Below are positions 46,180 to 59,279 of a DNA stretch of 64,000 nt, one piece after another. The position numbers and the translations under genes are program-made. Each line of letters opens with the position of its first letter. Position 1 is the first letter of the stretch. The DNA lies in contig JAHLJT010000631.1 of the NCBI GenBank assembly GCA_031308135.1, positions 219,893,584 through 219,957,583 on the forward strand, written 5' to 3'. The notes beneath the pieces are model-generated. The model was given only the letters and a program-made list of their open reading frames with translations, was not told the DNA's origin and did no database searches. This stretch comes from Acheta domesticus (Eukaryota > Arthropoda > Insecta > Orthoptera > Gryllidae).

Positions 46180-46690
46180 TAAATAATTAAAGGGACAAAT
46201 TGGTCTGGAAAAATAAACATTTATTTTTACAAAACAAGACATTTCCTACTTTTTAATATTATTCCCACAAACATTTATGCGCATGTCCCAACGACTTACC
46301 AGCTTTTTTATAACGGCTGAAAATAACTCTTTATCTTGGTGATTAAATCAATTTTCCATACATTTTTTGACAACCTCGTTATCCTGGAAGTTGTTCTCAC
46401 GCAATGCCTACTTCAGTGGACCAACAAATGGAAATCAGATGGTGCGAAATCGAGGCTGAAATCTAGACCCATTCTGTCGATAGGGGACCCACCATGGGAT
46501 GGTGTCGATTGCTTTGTTGAGCAATATGAGTATATGCGTTGTTTTGTTGGAGAATCACAGCTCTCCTCTGACATCCACGACGTTTCTCCCTTATGACTGG
46601 CTTCACCTTATTCAAAAGCATCTTCAAGTGTCTTGGTATCTTCGAGTCCGAGGAGGGGAGCGTCACGTGACGCTCGCAGTGAAAGTACAC
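46180..46690 (-). mobile_element. mariner-family relic (third copy)
   Basis: Minus strand reads RAVILQQNNAYTHIAQQS (family norm VLLLHDNARPHTA, with Asp replaced by Asn), then broken frames with STEVGIA...EQLPG and KKLVSRWDMRINVCGNN at the C-terminus (norm KLVxRWxKCIxxxGxY). Only the C-terminal third is recognisable and it has many stops. Confidence 0.6.
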
Positions 46691-48530
46691 TGAGGCGGTG
46701 AGGAGGGCAAGGGGTGCCCGCTATGGCGGCTTGACATTTGTTCATATTCGAAGTTTGGTTCTCACGGGGACCGCAGCGTCTGGCGCGCCGGTGAAGAGGA
46801 AGGGGTGAGTGCCGGCTACGCGGACCCGTTCGCGTTTGCAGATGTACTTGCCAATACTTCTTTGTCGGCGAAATGACTCAATAATACTGGATTAGCGCGG
46901 AAGGAACGTACTAGTTGCTTCGAATTGCTTGTTTACATTGGCGCGATTGGAGACTGTCTGGGTGGGGAAAGGTGCGGACCCTTGCTGCCTTTATAGACAG
47001 GAAGCGGCAGTTCAATGGGTGGACAGAGACTTACCGGCGAGTTTGTTTTGAAGTACTGTGAATGTTTTTATTATGTTTTCTTGAACAGAGGGTGCGTTTC
47101 GGTCTCGTACGTGCTACGGCGAAGGTGAAGATGTCGCGAGAAAGAGGTCTGCGTGAAAACCTCAGACGAAATAGCTTTAGTGCTTGTCTGTATCTGGAAC
47201 GTGAGAGTTTGGGAAGAGCCCTGTGGATGGTTCGATAATACGTCTGAAGGCGAGTGGCCGCGCGGGTAGAACGCAATTAAGAGCGTGGTGGCGAATTTGA
47301 TCGCGAGATTGAACCATCATAGTATATTACAATCATTTAGCTGATAATTACTCTGCTCTATATTTTGAAGGAAAAAAAAAAGTTTAGGTTTTGAATGACA
47401 CCCTCATTTTGGAGAGATGATTTCAATTATATTATTGGTTTTCCTCCATCACAAAAAATCCATTAAAAAATGAAAACAAGTTTTTCATATGTGCCCATGA
47501 TCGATATTTGTATTTACACACTTCTACAATAACATTATTATTCTTAAGAAAGTGGTGAATATTGTGGTTGTATGTTTGCCTTTCGTCTGCACGTTTTCTT
47601 GCCGAGTGCTACTTTACTAACAAAACGAAATATTCATGCCTGAAAACTTTAATTCACTTGTGTTCCGGCTAGCTCAGGGAAATTTCTAGATACCACTTTT
47701 GGTGTTGTGATGAATCAGCCTTATAAAAAAAAACCTTTTTTGTTATATAACAGTTTGTAATTTAATAATCACGAAAATGAAAATTGGTGACAAAATAATA
47801 ATTTTGTTGAGCCCAACTAATGTTAAAAAAAGAAAAGAACACATAACTAATTCACAACTGTCCAAAGCTGCCTCGCGAATTACAAGATTTGAAATTTGAT
47901 TTTATCTTTATTCCAATAAAGTCTTTCATTTAATTAGGTGGCTTGAAGAATCAGTCTCCGAACCGTTGCTCGGTTTGTAACACGTCGCCGACTTTTCCCG
48001 TTCTTTGGCGACGTCCTTCCTCAGTCGTCGGCCGTTTAGTCACCCCGGCTTCGGTGAGCAACTTGCGTGAAGGCCAGTGGCCGTAGACGGACCTCCTGTC
48101 TGGAGACAATCTCAACTCTCTACGCGTCGCACAGTGGGGCAGGAGGCCTCCAAAGTTGAGAATAAATATTTTAAGTGAACAGAAGAGCAGTAATGGACTG
48201 AGTTGATAACAAAAGATGTTAAATAACATATATAAAGCAAAATATAACATTATTCGTTAATTTCAAATTACAGTGTGTTATAAAAACCTTGTTTCAAAAC
48301 TTGCAGATACAATGTCTGTTAATGAAGAAAAGGTTACTCTTAATGATTGCCTTTATCTGTGTGTATCGTCATTGTATGACCTAGTTCTTATCATTATAAT
48401 GAATCTGAAGACTCAGCAGTATCATTATCTTCTGTTTTACATTGTGCTTTTCCAAGCAACATCATATTTAAAACTTCTATCGTAAGTTCTTCAATTTTCT
48501 TTGCAGGAAGTGGTCTAAAGCTTATGATAA
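46691..48530. other. intergenic stretch
   Basis: 46700-47300 and 47940-48130 are GC-richer than average, with open but unrecognisable frames. No splice-supported exon found. Confidence 0.4.
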
Positions 48531-48535
48531 CAGGG

Positions 48536-49620
48536 TCAGATGACACCAGAAGTCGGTAAAAAAATGTCTTTATTGGTTTTGTCTATGGCACACTTACGAG
48601 AAAAGTCTTGCCTGAATTTATTAATTTCCTGATTACGTGTCTCTTCAGATAACTGACCAATAGGTAGTAAAGATTTCGCCAACACTGCTGGACAATGAAT
48701 AAGTAGTTTGTGTACTGTTGGCGACATACAGTACCAAGGGTATTTTTCCACATATACTACATACGTATTAACACAAATTAACACAAAACGTTTGGAACTT
48801 TTCTTAATACGAAACCCACTTCAAATGGCGATGATCACTATGCGAATTCGTTCTATTAGTTCACGATCAAGACCTGTTACACATGCCGATATCTCAGGAT
48901 TTTCAAAAAACGATCTTGCAGTATTACTATCAGTAGAATTGCTAAATCTAGGCTTTGGTCTGTCCACTGATTAATTCATATTTTCTTGGAATTCTTTCTG
49001 TATTTTTCGTATCTTCAGACTATCATCTTGGTTTCTCCTCGCCTGCTATGATTTAAGTGGAATTTTGTAGGATATATGCAGCAGGCACTCAAAGCATCTA
49101 ATCCAAGTGTGCAGTACTGAAATACCAAATTCCAAATCTGGGGAGTGAATTTCCATATTTAGACATTTTTCGATATCATCGAATTGTTTAGAAGTCTCTC
49201 AACATAAATAGCATTTGTGTGAATTTGGTGTCAGTCAGAGCATTACAAATCTTCCCGTCAATCATAGCAAATATCAAACAGTGCCTTAAAATAATATTCT
49301 TACACCTCAGATTGATCATAGAGAGTTAGAGATCTGACTGTCTTTGTATGTTTTCTCAGCTGAAAGCTCCGCACTCTCTGGTTTCAACTGCATTCTGATT
49401 GGTCTGCAATGTGTAGTAAACGATGGGCATGGGTTTTGCCAAAGTTTTGTCTTCGGAATTTATTGTTAGCAACTGCAGCGGGATGATAGAAGACAGAAAG
49501 ATACTGGAACCAGAGATATATGCTTCACTGACACTGTCTTTATATATAGGAAAGCATAATGATGTCTGAAGCCATCTTTCATTTATATTAATAAATATAT
49601 CGTACATTCTGTTCGGACCA
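48536..49620 (-). mobile_element. decayed mobile-element ORF, family unnamed
   Basis: Across several frames the minus strand reads MYDIFININERWLQTSLCF, LSSIIPLQLLTINSEDKTLA, MIDGKICNALTDTKFTQ, GISVLHTWIRCFECLLHISY, VDRPKPRFSNSTDSNTARSF, GLDRELIERIRIVIIAI, VEKYPWYCMSPTVHKLLIHC, LLPIGQLSEETRNQEINKFR and SRKCAIDKTNKD. I recall this block order from a high-copy predicted-protein family in aphid, Hydra and other genomes that behaves like a transposon ORF, but cannot name the superfamily. Stops and shifts show it is dead. Confidence 0.6.
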
Positions 49621-50649
49621 TTTGCTGCTTATATTGGGAACTAAATGATTGAATCATTTTCAGAGGTTTTGGGACAATTAATTATTACTCTAATGTGTTC
49701 TTTCAAGAAACAAACCTATTTTTGAATATTCTTGTACCCTGTTCCCTCCATAAAACTATGTTCATTCGAGATATGTATAACGTCGCTTCCGGAGATACTG
49801 AAAAAGAACAACGCACGAACTTAGAAAAAAATATTTTTTTTCGAAAGGGGCAAAAACGGGCAAAATTTCTCATTAAATACTTCAAGTAGAATGTATTCAC
49901 AATTTAATGCAACAAAAATTTTTGCTTGGACGCATTTGGAAGGTAACTAAATCTTTATCAATTCATGCATTTCTTGCAATTTTGCCAAAGGTTGACAAAT
50001 ATATTTTTGTAAGCGAACAGGCACTAAATATTCTCAATATTATGACGATAAACTTTTACTTAGCTTTTCGATGTATCAGCCATGTTAATTTAGTTCCAAA
50101 ATTCCTTCGCGTTTACATTATACAAACTCAAAAACACTAGCATACATCCAGCGCGCCCTGCGTAAACTTACCGAATGACCAGATTTGCCGATGCAAAACT
50201 CGTATAAAAACACGCTAGGGAACAAGTCCATGCATGTATGAGATAGAGTACTCCTTCCTGTACGCAGCAACAATCAGTAAACATGAATCGGTCGACTTTT
50301 GATTTTTGAATTTTTCTCATGTTTTACCGTCTCCTGCCCCACTGTGCGTCGACTGGAGCTGGCAGCATTCGTGCCCTCGAAGTCGTACACATGTTACGCC
50401 TTTTTGTTCGCACTTGAAGTCTGACAGTCTTTGATGAGTGCAGCAGATTACGACAGTTCCCAGATTGTTTACACTTACTATTTTTACAAGTATGGCAGGA
50501 ACTATTCTCATAATAGCATGTACTGCGGCCACTTTAAAACGCTCAGCAATAAATTTCAAAGTCCCTAGTACGCACCAGCACTTTGTTTGCTCTCGGTGAT
50601 CCAAATCAAAGGGCGCCAGAATGCGACTTCAGCGTTCGGTGGCCCGGTC
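49621..50649. other. intergenic stretch
   Basis: 50317-50604 on the minus strand has an open frame with a cysteine cluster (VICCTHQRL, FKCEQKGVTCVRL, HECCQL) in a GC-neutral setting. It lacks a convincing ATG context, signal peptide or splice sites, so it is not called as a gene. Confidence 0.35.
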
Positions 50650-51430
50650 CTTATATACGAAATACTTCGTACGTATACGAGAAAGTAAAATTATGCAGCC
50701 AAATTGCTTTTATATCATATATAGTGCATTCAGATCTATCCGTGGAATACATTTAATAAAATATTGGAGCTCTTTTTGAAGATACGAGCGTTTCCAAAAA
50801 TGTCAAATTTTGAATTAATTTTCATAAAAATATTTTCAGATTTGTGCAACTTTATCAGACATTTGAATTACTTGAACTCACAAGTGCTCTAATGTATACA
50901 AATTGCCAGTAATGTAAATATAAACGGCATGAGAAAGTTATTATAAATATATTTGTATATTTTTTCGAAAAAGAAAATAATACAGGAAAATGGCGTTTGA
51001 AATTTTGTATAGTCATTTAGCACTATCCCTACAAAATGTTTGAATAAAAAATAGAACCGTTTTGAAAAATCTTGTTTTAACATTTTTTATATTGCCCACA
51101 TTTCAACCGAAATTCCTAAAAATACTAAAATATAAAAAATGTACATGCTACGAATTAAAGTACTAACTCTGGAGAAGACATTTTAATTGTACAAAAAATG
51201 TCTACTTGCAGTGTTGTAAATTTAGAAAGACGCCGAAAAATATTCAAACTTTTGCAATTGTTGAAAATCTAGTGTTTCTGTAAAAATTAAATCTATGTCA
51301 TCTTTATAATTGTGTTTCTTTCTATTTTACAGAAAATTTAAAGAAACAATTGGAGTAATTTTTGAAAACATTTTCCGAAAGTCTCAGAGGCTTCATGTAA
51401 AGTACCATACAAATTAAAGTACTCGCAAAT
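50650..51430 (-). repeat. dispersed repeat family A, copy 12
   Basis: Starts with TTCGTACGTATACGAGAAAG (the TACG-rich block) and continues with reverse-orientation modules: TTGCCAGTAATGTAAATAT, ATGGCGTTTGA, GACGCCGAAAAATATTC, TTCATGTAAAGTACCAT. The diagnostic GCTAGTG and ACGG tract are missing at the right. Confidence 0.65.
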
Positions 51431-51617
51431 TAAACCTCGCACACATCCCTATCCTTCTATTTCCATTCTATGAGGGAAAGTAGTTAACGAAATGTGATTA
51501 TTTGTTTAAAAATGTATAAAGGTAACTTGCAATGTACTAACACAATACCAAATACAAATAAAAAAACACCGCAATTGACGTATAGAAGAAATTTTCAATA
51601 AAGATTTATTCAGTATT

Positions 51618-51690
51618 ATGGAGAGTTTTCTAGGAACAATTCACAACACTTCCTTAAAGACATTTGAAGTAATTATTCACTCACACAGGT
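51618..51690 (+). repeat. short dispersed repeat shared with 41.6 kb
   Basis: GGAGAGTTTTCTAGGAACAA, CTTAAAGACATTTGAAGTAA, TTATTCA match 41590-41665 with few differences. Only two copies in the window. Confidence 0.65.
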
Positions 51691-53922
51691 ACACAGCACT
51701 GATAGATCACGGCAAAACGTTAATTGAAGGATATCACTACATGCATAATAAATAATATTCATAGGTATCAAGCAACAATTAATAGTACATCTAGTTGCAG
51801 CTGGAGAGCGAATATTGAATAAATGATTACTTAAATAAACCTGGACAGATTGCACAAACCACGGTGTAAACAGAAAGCGTAAATATAATCTAAGCCTTCT
51901 AAGCGTGTCGTCACAAAGATGGCTACCAGCAACAAGAGCTGAAATATACTGGCGGCTTTGTTAGTATCTAAGCATCGAACCGAAAATTTAATTTAATGTC
52001 CAAGAATATCTCACCTTGTAAATTATGGCGTGAAAAACTTTTCTTTGAGTCCTACGGGCTCAAAACTTTAGGAGTTATTTATAGTAACTAAAGGAGTTAA
52101 CGGTATAGATTCGAAAACATTGACAAGTGTTGCGGGTTGCATTTGACATGAATATTGAGATTAAAAAAAAACCTTCATATTTTTTAAGTCAAAATGCAAT
52201 TCGTCACGTCTCTATGAAATTCTCTTTATTTAGAGGCCTCATTTATAAAGATTGGTTGCGTGTGAGAGCCGCAAAGGAAAAGTACACGACTACTGAAATA
52301 ATACAGAAGACGATACTGGTATATACACCACGAACATTACCTGTATAATTCGCTTAAGAAACCGGTTACTAATATTTTCTGCTACAGGCCCGCAGCTGTG
52401 CGGTAGAACCGAAGAGTAATGCAGTACTCTTTTAGTAGCGCCACAGTGTCCGCATAGGGAGCTGGCCATGGTGAACTTAATATGAATATATTAGCTGCAT
52501 TTTTGACGGAATATGTATGTTTTACGGATTACTGACGCCAAGGTGGTCAAGCAGTGAATGTAATTGGTGGCCTTTTTCCTCTTTACTATCAATAAACTAT
52601 AGAAAGTTCTACTTTCAAAACTTTGTAACAATTTTATTTTCATCTGATAGCGTAACATACCCCTCTATTGACTTAAGTGTACAACATCTAGACCGTCAGA
52701 TTTGCTGTCGTCAGCAAAATACCCGTTTTTGCGGGAGATGAAGTAAAATAATGGATGACAGAGACATTGATGTATCATTCGTGAAGACCATTTGGTCGAA
52801 ATCGTGGAGAGAACGAGAAGACTATATTAACCCATTTATGCTCAACGGGCACTTTAGTGTCCGCTACAAATATTTACTTTTTTTTCATGACGGAATCAGT
52901 CCCCGCGTGATTTTTGTATCGGAAAGGAATAAGGAAAAGTGGGACAATAGTTTTCTGCCGTACATTGTCCCTCCAGCTCTCCTCTCCACCTAGCAATAGT
53001 CTTTCAGAAATAGCATATTTCAGTGGTAATATACCGCATTCTTTTCAGTTTGACGTGTTAACGTACGGCTTAGATATCCGCAAAACTCTATGAATTGTTA
53101 ACTTCTAAATTTAGATCGTTTGATTAGGTTTAGAAAACTGTAAATATAATGTGGGCGGCATTGAAGTACCTGTTGAGCGCAACCCTGACAACATTGCATC
53201 GCTACTACGGAATTGATACGTGATACACGCGATTGATTTGTTGACTTTCTTTGAAGAGTACTGGTTTATTTTTATACTTTTATAAGTTTATTTGATTTAG
53301 AAGTGTTATATACGTACAGGTACGATACCCACATGTATAGTGTAACAAATTCTCTTGCTTATATATCTTTTACTGAATGTCTAAAATTTGATTGCCCTAG
53401 CCAGCTCAATAAATTAATAATTTATACAATGGGTTCATATTTTGCCACTATCTACCATTTTGCTAATCAGTTTCAGCATGGGCCACTCGATCCGTCCGCC
53501 ATACGGAAGACGAGAAACCTCTGAAAGTTATTCTTTATGCAAAGATTGCTACCTACAGATTATGCAGGATTGCATAATAATCATGTGATCTGATATTCAT
53601 TAAAATAGTAACAGATTGATAATTTTCTTCGATAAATCATTTTGGTCATGACCTTTTACTGAATGTTTAATCAAGTTTTACGGTACCAAGAGCTCACTTC
53701 TCAGATGTTGCCACGTAGATCTTCTGAAGACGGTCCTCTGGGCGCCACGTTGTCCGCTCTTCTTTCTTGCTACTACTATCTTGTCTAATACTTACCGCCG
53801 ATATTTCCTAATAAAGTCCCTGTCGCGAATACTTTTGTCTCGTGCATCAGATGTGCACCTACCCACGAACTTATTCGCCTCGAGCTCCACTAAACTATCT
53901 ATACGGCGTTGATTCTAATATA
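51691..53922. other. intergenic stretch
   Basis: No exon, terminal repeat or protein motif that I recognise. Confidence 0.4.
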
Positions 53923-55562
53923 CAGAGTGTCCCACCAACTATGGACCACCCCCATAACTTCTAAACGGTTCAGGATATCGAAATGCAGTTTTCTATTAAC
54001 AATGCGGAATCATGGGGCAAGTAACAGGCCAAAGAGAAATTGTCTATAACATTTTTAGTTTTCGAGAAATGTAATCATCTTTGATTTTTTAAATGGAACT
54101 ATATATTTTTTTCAGCAGCAATGTATAGATCATGAAAAGAGGAATAAAATGATGTATCATATGCTAGTATTTTGATATTAATTTGAGTATAAAATTAGAT
54201 TTTCTGATATGTGATTTTGAATTAAACAGACAATATTTCGTGAAGCAGCCCTTGCAACTCTCGCCTTCGGGAAAAGTGACCTTCATGGCCTCAAGACTTG
54301 CTTGGAGAGAGAAGACTGAGAGGGGTGGCAATGAGGGAGAAGAGGCCTACACAAAGGTCACATTAAGAAACACTAATTTCAACGATCAGAATAAGAGATT
54401 TTTTTTCCATTGACTTATCTGCATGTAACTTGTCTTCTTTAATAATTAATATCATTTTCAAACTTGACAAGAATCCAACCACCGTCTCTTCGTTGGTAAA
54501 TTTAATTTTTAATTAAGATGATTATTCGTCCACTGCGCAACCGTACCTCTCCTGTTGTTCATAAATGGAAAAGAAAACATTACACTTCCGTCTTCTGCCG
54601 TGGATTTTCAAGTTTGTGGCAGCACGTAGCGTTATGAAATGAGAAACTCTCCAATCAGTATTAGCAGTTGTGACTGCAGATGTGCATTCGTGTTAAAGTT
54701 TATTAAATTTACACAGAGAGTCTGTCAAGAATATTTTAAAGACTTCATTGCTTTCTTATTTTTGTACGTGTTTAAATAAGAAGTTTATTAACAGTAAATA
54801 ATAATATAAAATGTGTACCTATCTATCATTTAATGAATTAATCTAGATATTACAATAAAAATCTTTAATCTTTAATTCCCTTTCCATGATTTAAAATGAG
54901 AGTTTGTTTCTGCACACACTGAGCTCGATTCTTGTACGTTTGAAAAGAACCTTTATTATTATCGTCCTTCCGCTACAAATTATTTTTATTTTGTTCTTTT
55001 TGATTATCGTTGCTTTGGAATTTCAGTAAAAGAAAAGTTCAATTCAGATGAAGAAATGGCAAAAATCTCTCATTCTGATCATTAATGTTGATGTTTGTTC
55101 ATATGATCTTCATGTGAAGACCATGAATTGCTGTAGTTACGCCTCTATCCCTCACAGCCGCTCCTCTCACACACCTTGTCTCCACGAAACAGTCTCGACG
55201 CCGCGAAGGCCGTCTTACCAACGGCTACTGTTGCAAGGGCTGCTACAAGAAAAGACCATTTACTTAAAAATCACTTGTCAGAAACTCTAATTTTATACTC
55301 AAATTACTATCAAAATACTAACATATGATACATCATTTTATTCCTCTTTTCATGATCTATACATTGCTGCTGCAAAAAATATATAGTTGCATTTAAAAAA
55401 TCAAAGATGATTAAATTTCTCGAAAACTAAAAATGTCATAGACAATATCTCTATGGCATGTTACTTGCCTCATTATTTCGCATTGTTAATCGAAAACTGT
55501 TTTTCGATATTCTGAACCGTTTAGAAGTTATGGGGGTGGTCCATAGTTGGTGGGACATCCTG
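53923..55562. mobile_element. long-inverted-repeat element, TA target site
   Basis: Left end CAGAGTGTCCCACCAACTAT and inverted right end CAGGATGTCCCACCAACTAT, each next to TA (53921-53922, 55563-55564). The inverted match continues for about 300 bp (CCCCATAACTTCTAAACGGT, ATCATGAAAAGAGGAATAAA, GAGTATAAAATTAGA/TCTAATTTTATACTC) and more weakly for about 150 bp further (CAGCCCTTGCAAC on both arms). TA duplication and the CAGxxTGTCC start suggest a non-autonomous Tc1/mariner-superfamily foldback element. No transposase; short open frames in the arms look incidental. Confidence 0.85.
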
Positions 55563-55564
55563 TA

Positions 55565-57723
55565 TATCCACACTTCTGTCTTCCCTTGGTTTTTACCCAA
55601 AATCACACGACTTATTAAAATTTGTGACTAAAGTTCTATCATTCCCTCGCTATGAAAGTTAGAGTTTCAATTTCTAAAGTTCCAAATTGTTTGTCCCACG
55701 CAATTATTTCGCAACCAACCTTTCGCGTCGCGATCCCGTAAGAGAGTGGTCGACACGATGCCTTCTTCCTCGCGACAATCTTTCCATTGTTTCTTTTCAG
55801 AAACCCTCTCACCATGTTTACCAATTCCCTAGCAACCACATACGACTGTCTGATCCTTTTCCTATGATGCACATATATTCGAGCATTTGCCGTAAATATT
55901 GTATACCCAAGTTTTGGTACATTACAATAGATTACATACATTCCCCCACTCCAATTAATGAGGATCTAGAAAAGGAAGAGTTTTCTTCTGTTCATGCGTC
56001 TGACATGATATTTCTTCCTGGGGTGGATTAGTCCGACGAAGACAGTGAGGATGAAGAGTGAAACGATCCAGACTGCCTTTCTGAAAACCAACTCCGGGCC
56101 CGCAGCAAATTGCAGGTGATTTCTTCGGAAGATGATGACGTCATTTCTTCTCAAGATGAAGACGTGAGACATAATGTCCCCGATACCCTCTAAATAATAG
56201 TAGGAGAGACGGTTGAAGAAAAGCGAGCAGACACCTTCACAGCAACAGATAGAACAGTGATGACGTTGAGTATAATGGACTGATTCTAACTTCAACGAGA
56301 AACAACAACCGTCACGCCAATAACGAAATTTGGTCGTGAATGACACTGTGGAGTCTGCTGCTGCTGCTGAACACCGAAGACAGAGCGAATACGCCATTAT
56401 TGCGCGAATCTGCGACGTCGCCGCATCGAGAGAAAGCTGTTCTAATCGCCATTTCTTTCGAGAAACCTGCCTGTAAGCTGCCACTAGCCCTCATCAGGGG
56501 CAGTGAGCGTCCAACAGCCGCCCCGCTGCCGCCCCGACCCACTCCACAAACAAAGGGACGCTCCAGCTCCATTCACAACGCAGTCATCGTGTCTTTGGGC
56601 GCGATCTTCCTCCAGTAGTGATAATCCATTCACAAACTCCACAATTGTATGTAGAATGCGTATATTGTAATTAGCAGAGAAGATCTGTAAATCTATTAAA
56701 ACGAAATTATTAGAGACTTAAGAAACAAACTAGAAACGCCTCAAGAAAGAAGATCGGCCTAATTCACGCCCATTGTAACTTAATTTTATGAAAGCTAAAC
56801 TGGAAACAAAAATTAATTGTAACTCCATGTAACAGTAATCATAGTAATAACCAATGGGCTCGGAAATAAACAGTGCCCCCCCTTCAGGAACCACATTGAA
56901 GGAATTCCTGTACTTTTATTCAGAAGCACGTGTTGAGCACATCTGATTCCCAATCATTGGAAATTTAGCCCAGGGAGATCAAATTCTTAAGATAGTCTCG
57001 GCTCGCTGGAGCTAAACACGTACAGGTCTTCGGTAGACGTAGGAGACAGGCGTGAAAGGTAAGTTGCTTTCTGTTTTTTCTACAAAAATTAATGATAAAT
57101 ATTTTCTCACATATATACTTCTTAAGATTACAAAATATCATTATTATACATCCAACTCTGACTGTTTAAAAATTATTATACTACGTTGTGTAAATCCACC
57201 TACATCCCTCCTTAAGCACGCCTGGTGCCCGGCACTATTAGTCGCATTGAAAGCGACCATTCGTCAATTAGAGCGGTTTATAAAGATATCAAATTATCAG
57301 TAGTGAAATTTGTGAATGTGGTGAAGGACCTGAATTTATTGAGGATGTATTTTGGCGATGCAATTTATTTGGTACTGAAAGGTAAGAAATGTTATTCAGG
57401 TTGCGCAAATTTAATAAGTATGATTCTTTTTTCATTTGCTCTTTGCCATTGGTATTGGATAAATATTGTAAATTTTATTTTGAAGATAAACAAAAAAATA
57501 ATTTTATATCATTGTTGCTTACATTTTATATCTAAACATGTTTCTGTTCTTTTCTTCATATCTTCTTATTCATTATGTAATTTATTGTTTTCTTTATTTT
57601 CACAATTGTCATGTTCTTTTAAATTGGATTTTGTCAGTGTGTGTTTTGGCTCTGTAAACATATGTTTTACTGACAATAAAAGTACACTATATTACAACTA
57701 CATTGTACGCATCATATTGTACA
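55565..57723. other. intergenic stretch with possible element debris
   Basis: 55970-56195 on the plus strand contains SDEDSEDEE and SSEDDDVISSQDEDV in one frame, separated by stops; acidic runs like this occur in the N-terminal part of piggyBac-type transposases but nothing else confirms it. 56340-56600 is GC-rich and unidentified. Confidence 0.35.
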
Positions 57724-58671
57724 CAGGGTTGTCAAACGGAGCACGTGCGTGCTCGGAGCGCGCTTGTACTCGGCTAGGGCACGCAGTGCCCGCGGCCATA
57801 GGCTGTCCTCGCTCCGATTTCTCAGGGATGCACAGAAAGCAGTCGTGGCGGGACGCAAGAAGACGTACATATAACAAGTTTCAGTCCGAATGGGCTCTTG
57901 TATGGTCCAAAATGTGCATCAACTTATGCTCTCTAAATGATTTTTAAAATGTTTGTATTATTTTTCAATTTTTTTTAGGAAAGCTTTCATCAGTGCGATT
58001 TTGTATTAGGTAAAAGTTTTTTTTAAATTCGTGTATTTTGATACTACATAATGTTTCCGATTTTACATACTTATTATATATTTTTACTGTTTTCATTACA
58101 TATTTATGTACAATTTGATGTTTCATCCTTCACATTTTTCCGGTCTCTATTTAAAATTATTCTATAATTTTTTAAGTGGTTTTATTACGTGAATTTTCAC
58201 ACGCAAGATATGCACATCGTAGTTCTTTAAATGTTTATTTTCAATAATAGTGTCAGTGCTTTTCTGAAATTATGCTATATAATATTTATCTTGATCTAGT
58301 ATATATTTTGTTTTATACTTTTTTCTTACAAGTATTCATTTGAGTTATTTATAATTAGAGTTAATAGTTCTCTTGTATTGCATGCTCTAACAGTATGTAG
58401 AAACGAGCATTAATGTTTCCTTGGCGTAATGGTCAATGCTTGTATAACTGAAGTTTCTGTTTACATGTCAATTTCTATTAAGAGTTCGTGAAAAATCATA
58501 AATGTCTCTTTATGATATACCAACTGGTGTGTTTGTCCCAACTTGCCGCATTCGCACGACGTTTTCTCATCCCTGCTTCCCGCCTGTAACTCGAGTGACT
58601 TCGCTAAGCTAATATCGCCGCGTGCCCCAAACCTTTGCGAAGGCCATTCGCGTGCTCGTTCGTCTGCCCTG
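57724..58671. mobile_element. possible hAT-type element
   Basis: Left end CAGGGTTGTCAAACGGAGCACG and inverted right end CAGGGCAGACGAACGAGCACG agree at about 16 of 21 positions. CAGGG(T/G)TGTCAAAC is a common hAT terminus. Both ends are GC-rich against an AT-rich core, and left-end coding RRRTYNKFQSEWALVWSKM loosely resembles the zinc-finger start of hAT/ZBED-derived proteins. I could not confirm an 8-bp target duplication. Confidence 0.45.
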
Positions 58672-59279
58672 CTGTAGCACATCTATTAAATGCCCTCTTA
58701 TGACGTGTCGATGAGCGTCTCTGGTGTTCCGTGGAGGAAACGAACATTATTACACCGACTACATTCGACACTACATTAGTAATACAGCTTAGTTCTGCTA
58801 AATATGGTCAAAAAGGAAATGTTCATGTATTTTAATCTCCTCTCGAATATAATTAAATAAACAACAGGTGAAGTAGAATTGTTTAAATATTTTTAAGAAA
58901 AAATTCAAATAGAATGAATGTTGTCCATTGAAATTGAATAATGTCATGAGGAATAACAAATATTTCTTTCTTTTTCGTGAAAATGTCTAGGAACACCTAA
59001 TATAAATCAGTGCAAAAAATACAAAACTTACAAACGAGATTCTGAATACATGCTGAAAGGCTTACTGAGAAAGGAAAATGTATGTCTAGTCGGGAAAATA
59101 AAAAGCAGGGTGATACTGATTGTTCATATTTTATTTCACAGTACTACAAATTATTTTCAAAACTACAACCAAAATATATTCATTTTTTCTTCTGGTAAAA
59201 CATTAACATTTCAAATTCTAGAATTTAAATATTTTGTCTTGCTTTTTCCTTGCTGTAGTAATTCTCTGTTGGTGAACTT
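58672..59279. other. intergenic stretch
   Basis: AT-rich, nothing recognised. Confidence 0.4.

Noticed and set aside
50317..50604. Cysteine-rich small peptide gene on the minus strand
   Set aside because: Internal Met is preceded by open sequence, no convincing signal peptide, no conserved cysteine framework, no splice or poly-A support.
55966..56484. 172-codon minus-strand frame
   Set aside because: Cysteine- and arginine-rich without a domain pattern; antisense to acidic-run debris on the plus strand. No splice support.
57225..57947. 240-codon open frame on the plus strand
   Set aside because: It starts at a non-ATG codon, is full of low-complexity hydrophobic residues from AT-rich DNA, and its last third enters the GC-rich end of the possible hAT element. 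No family pattern.
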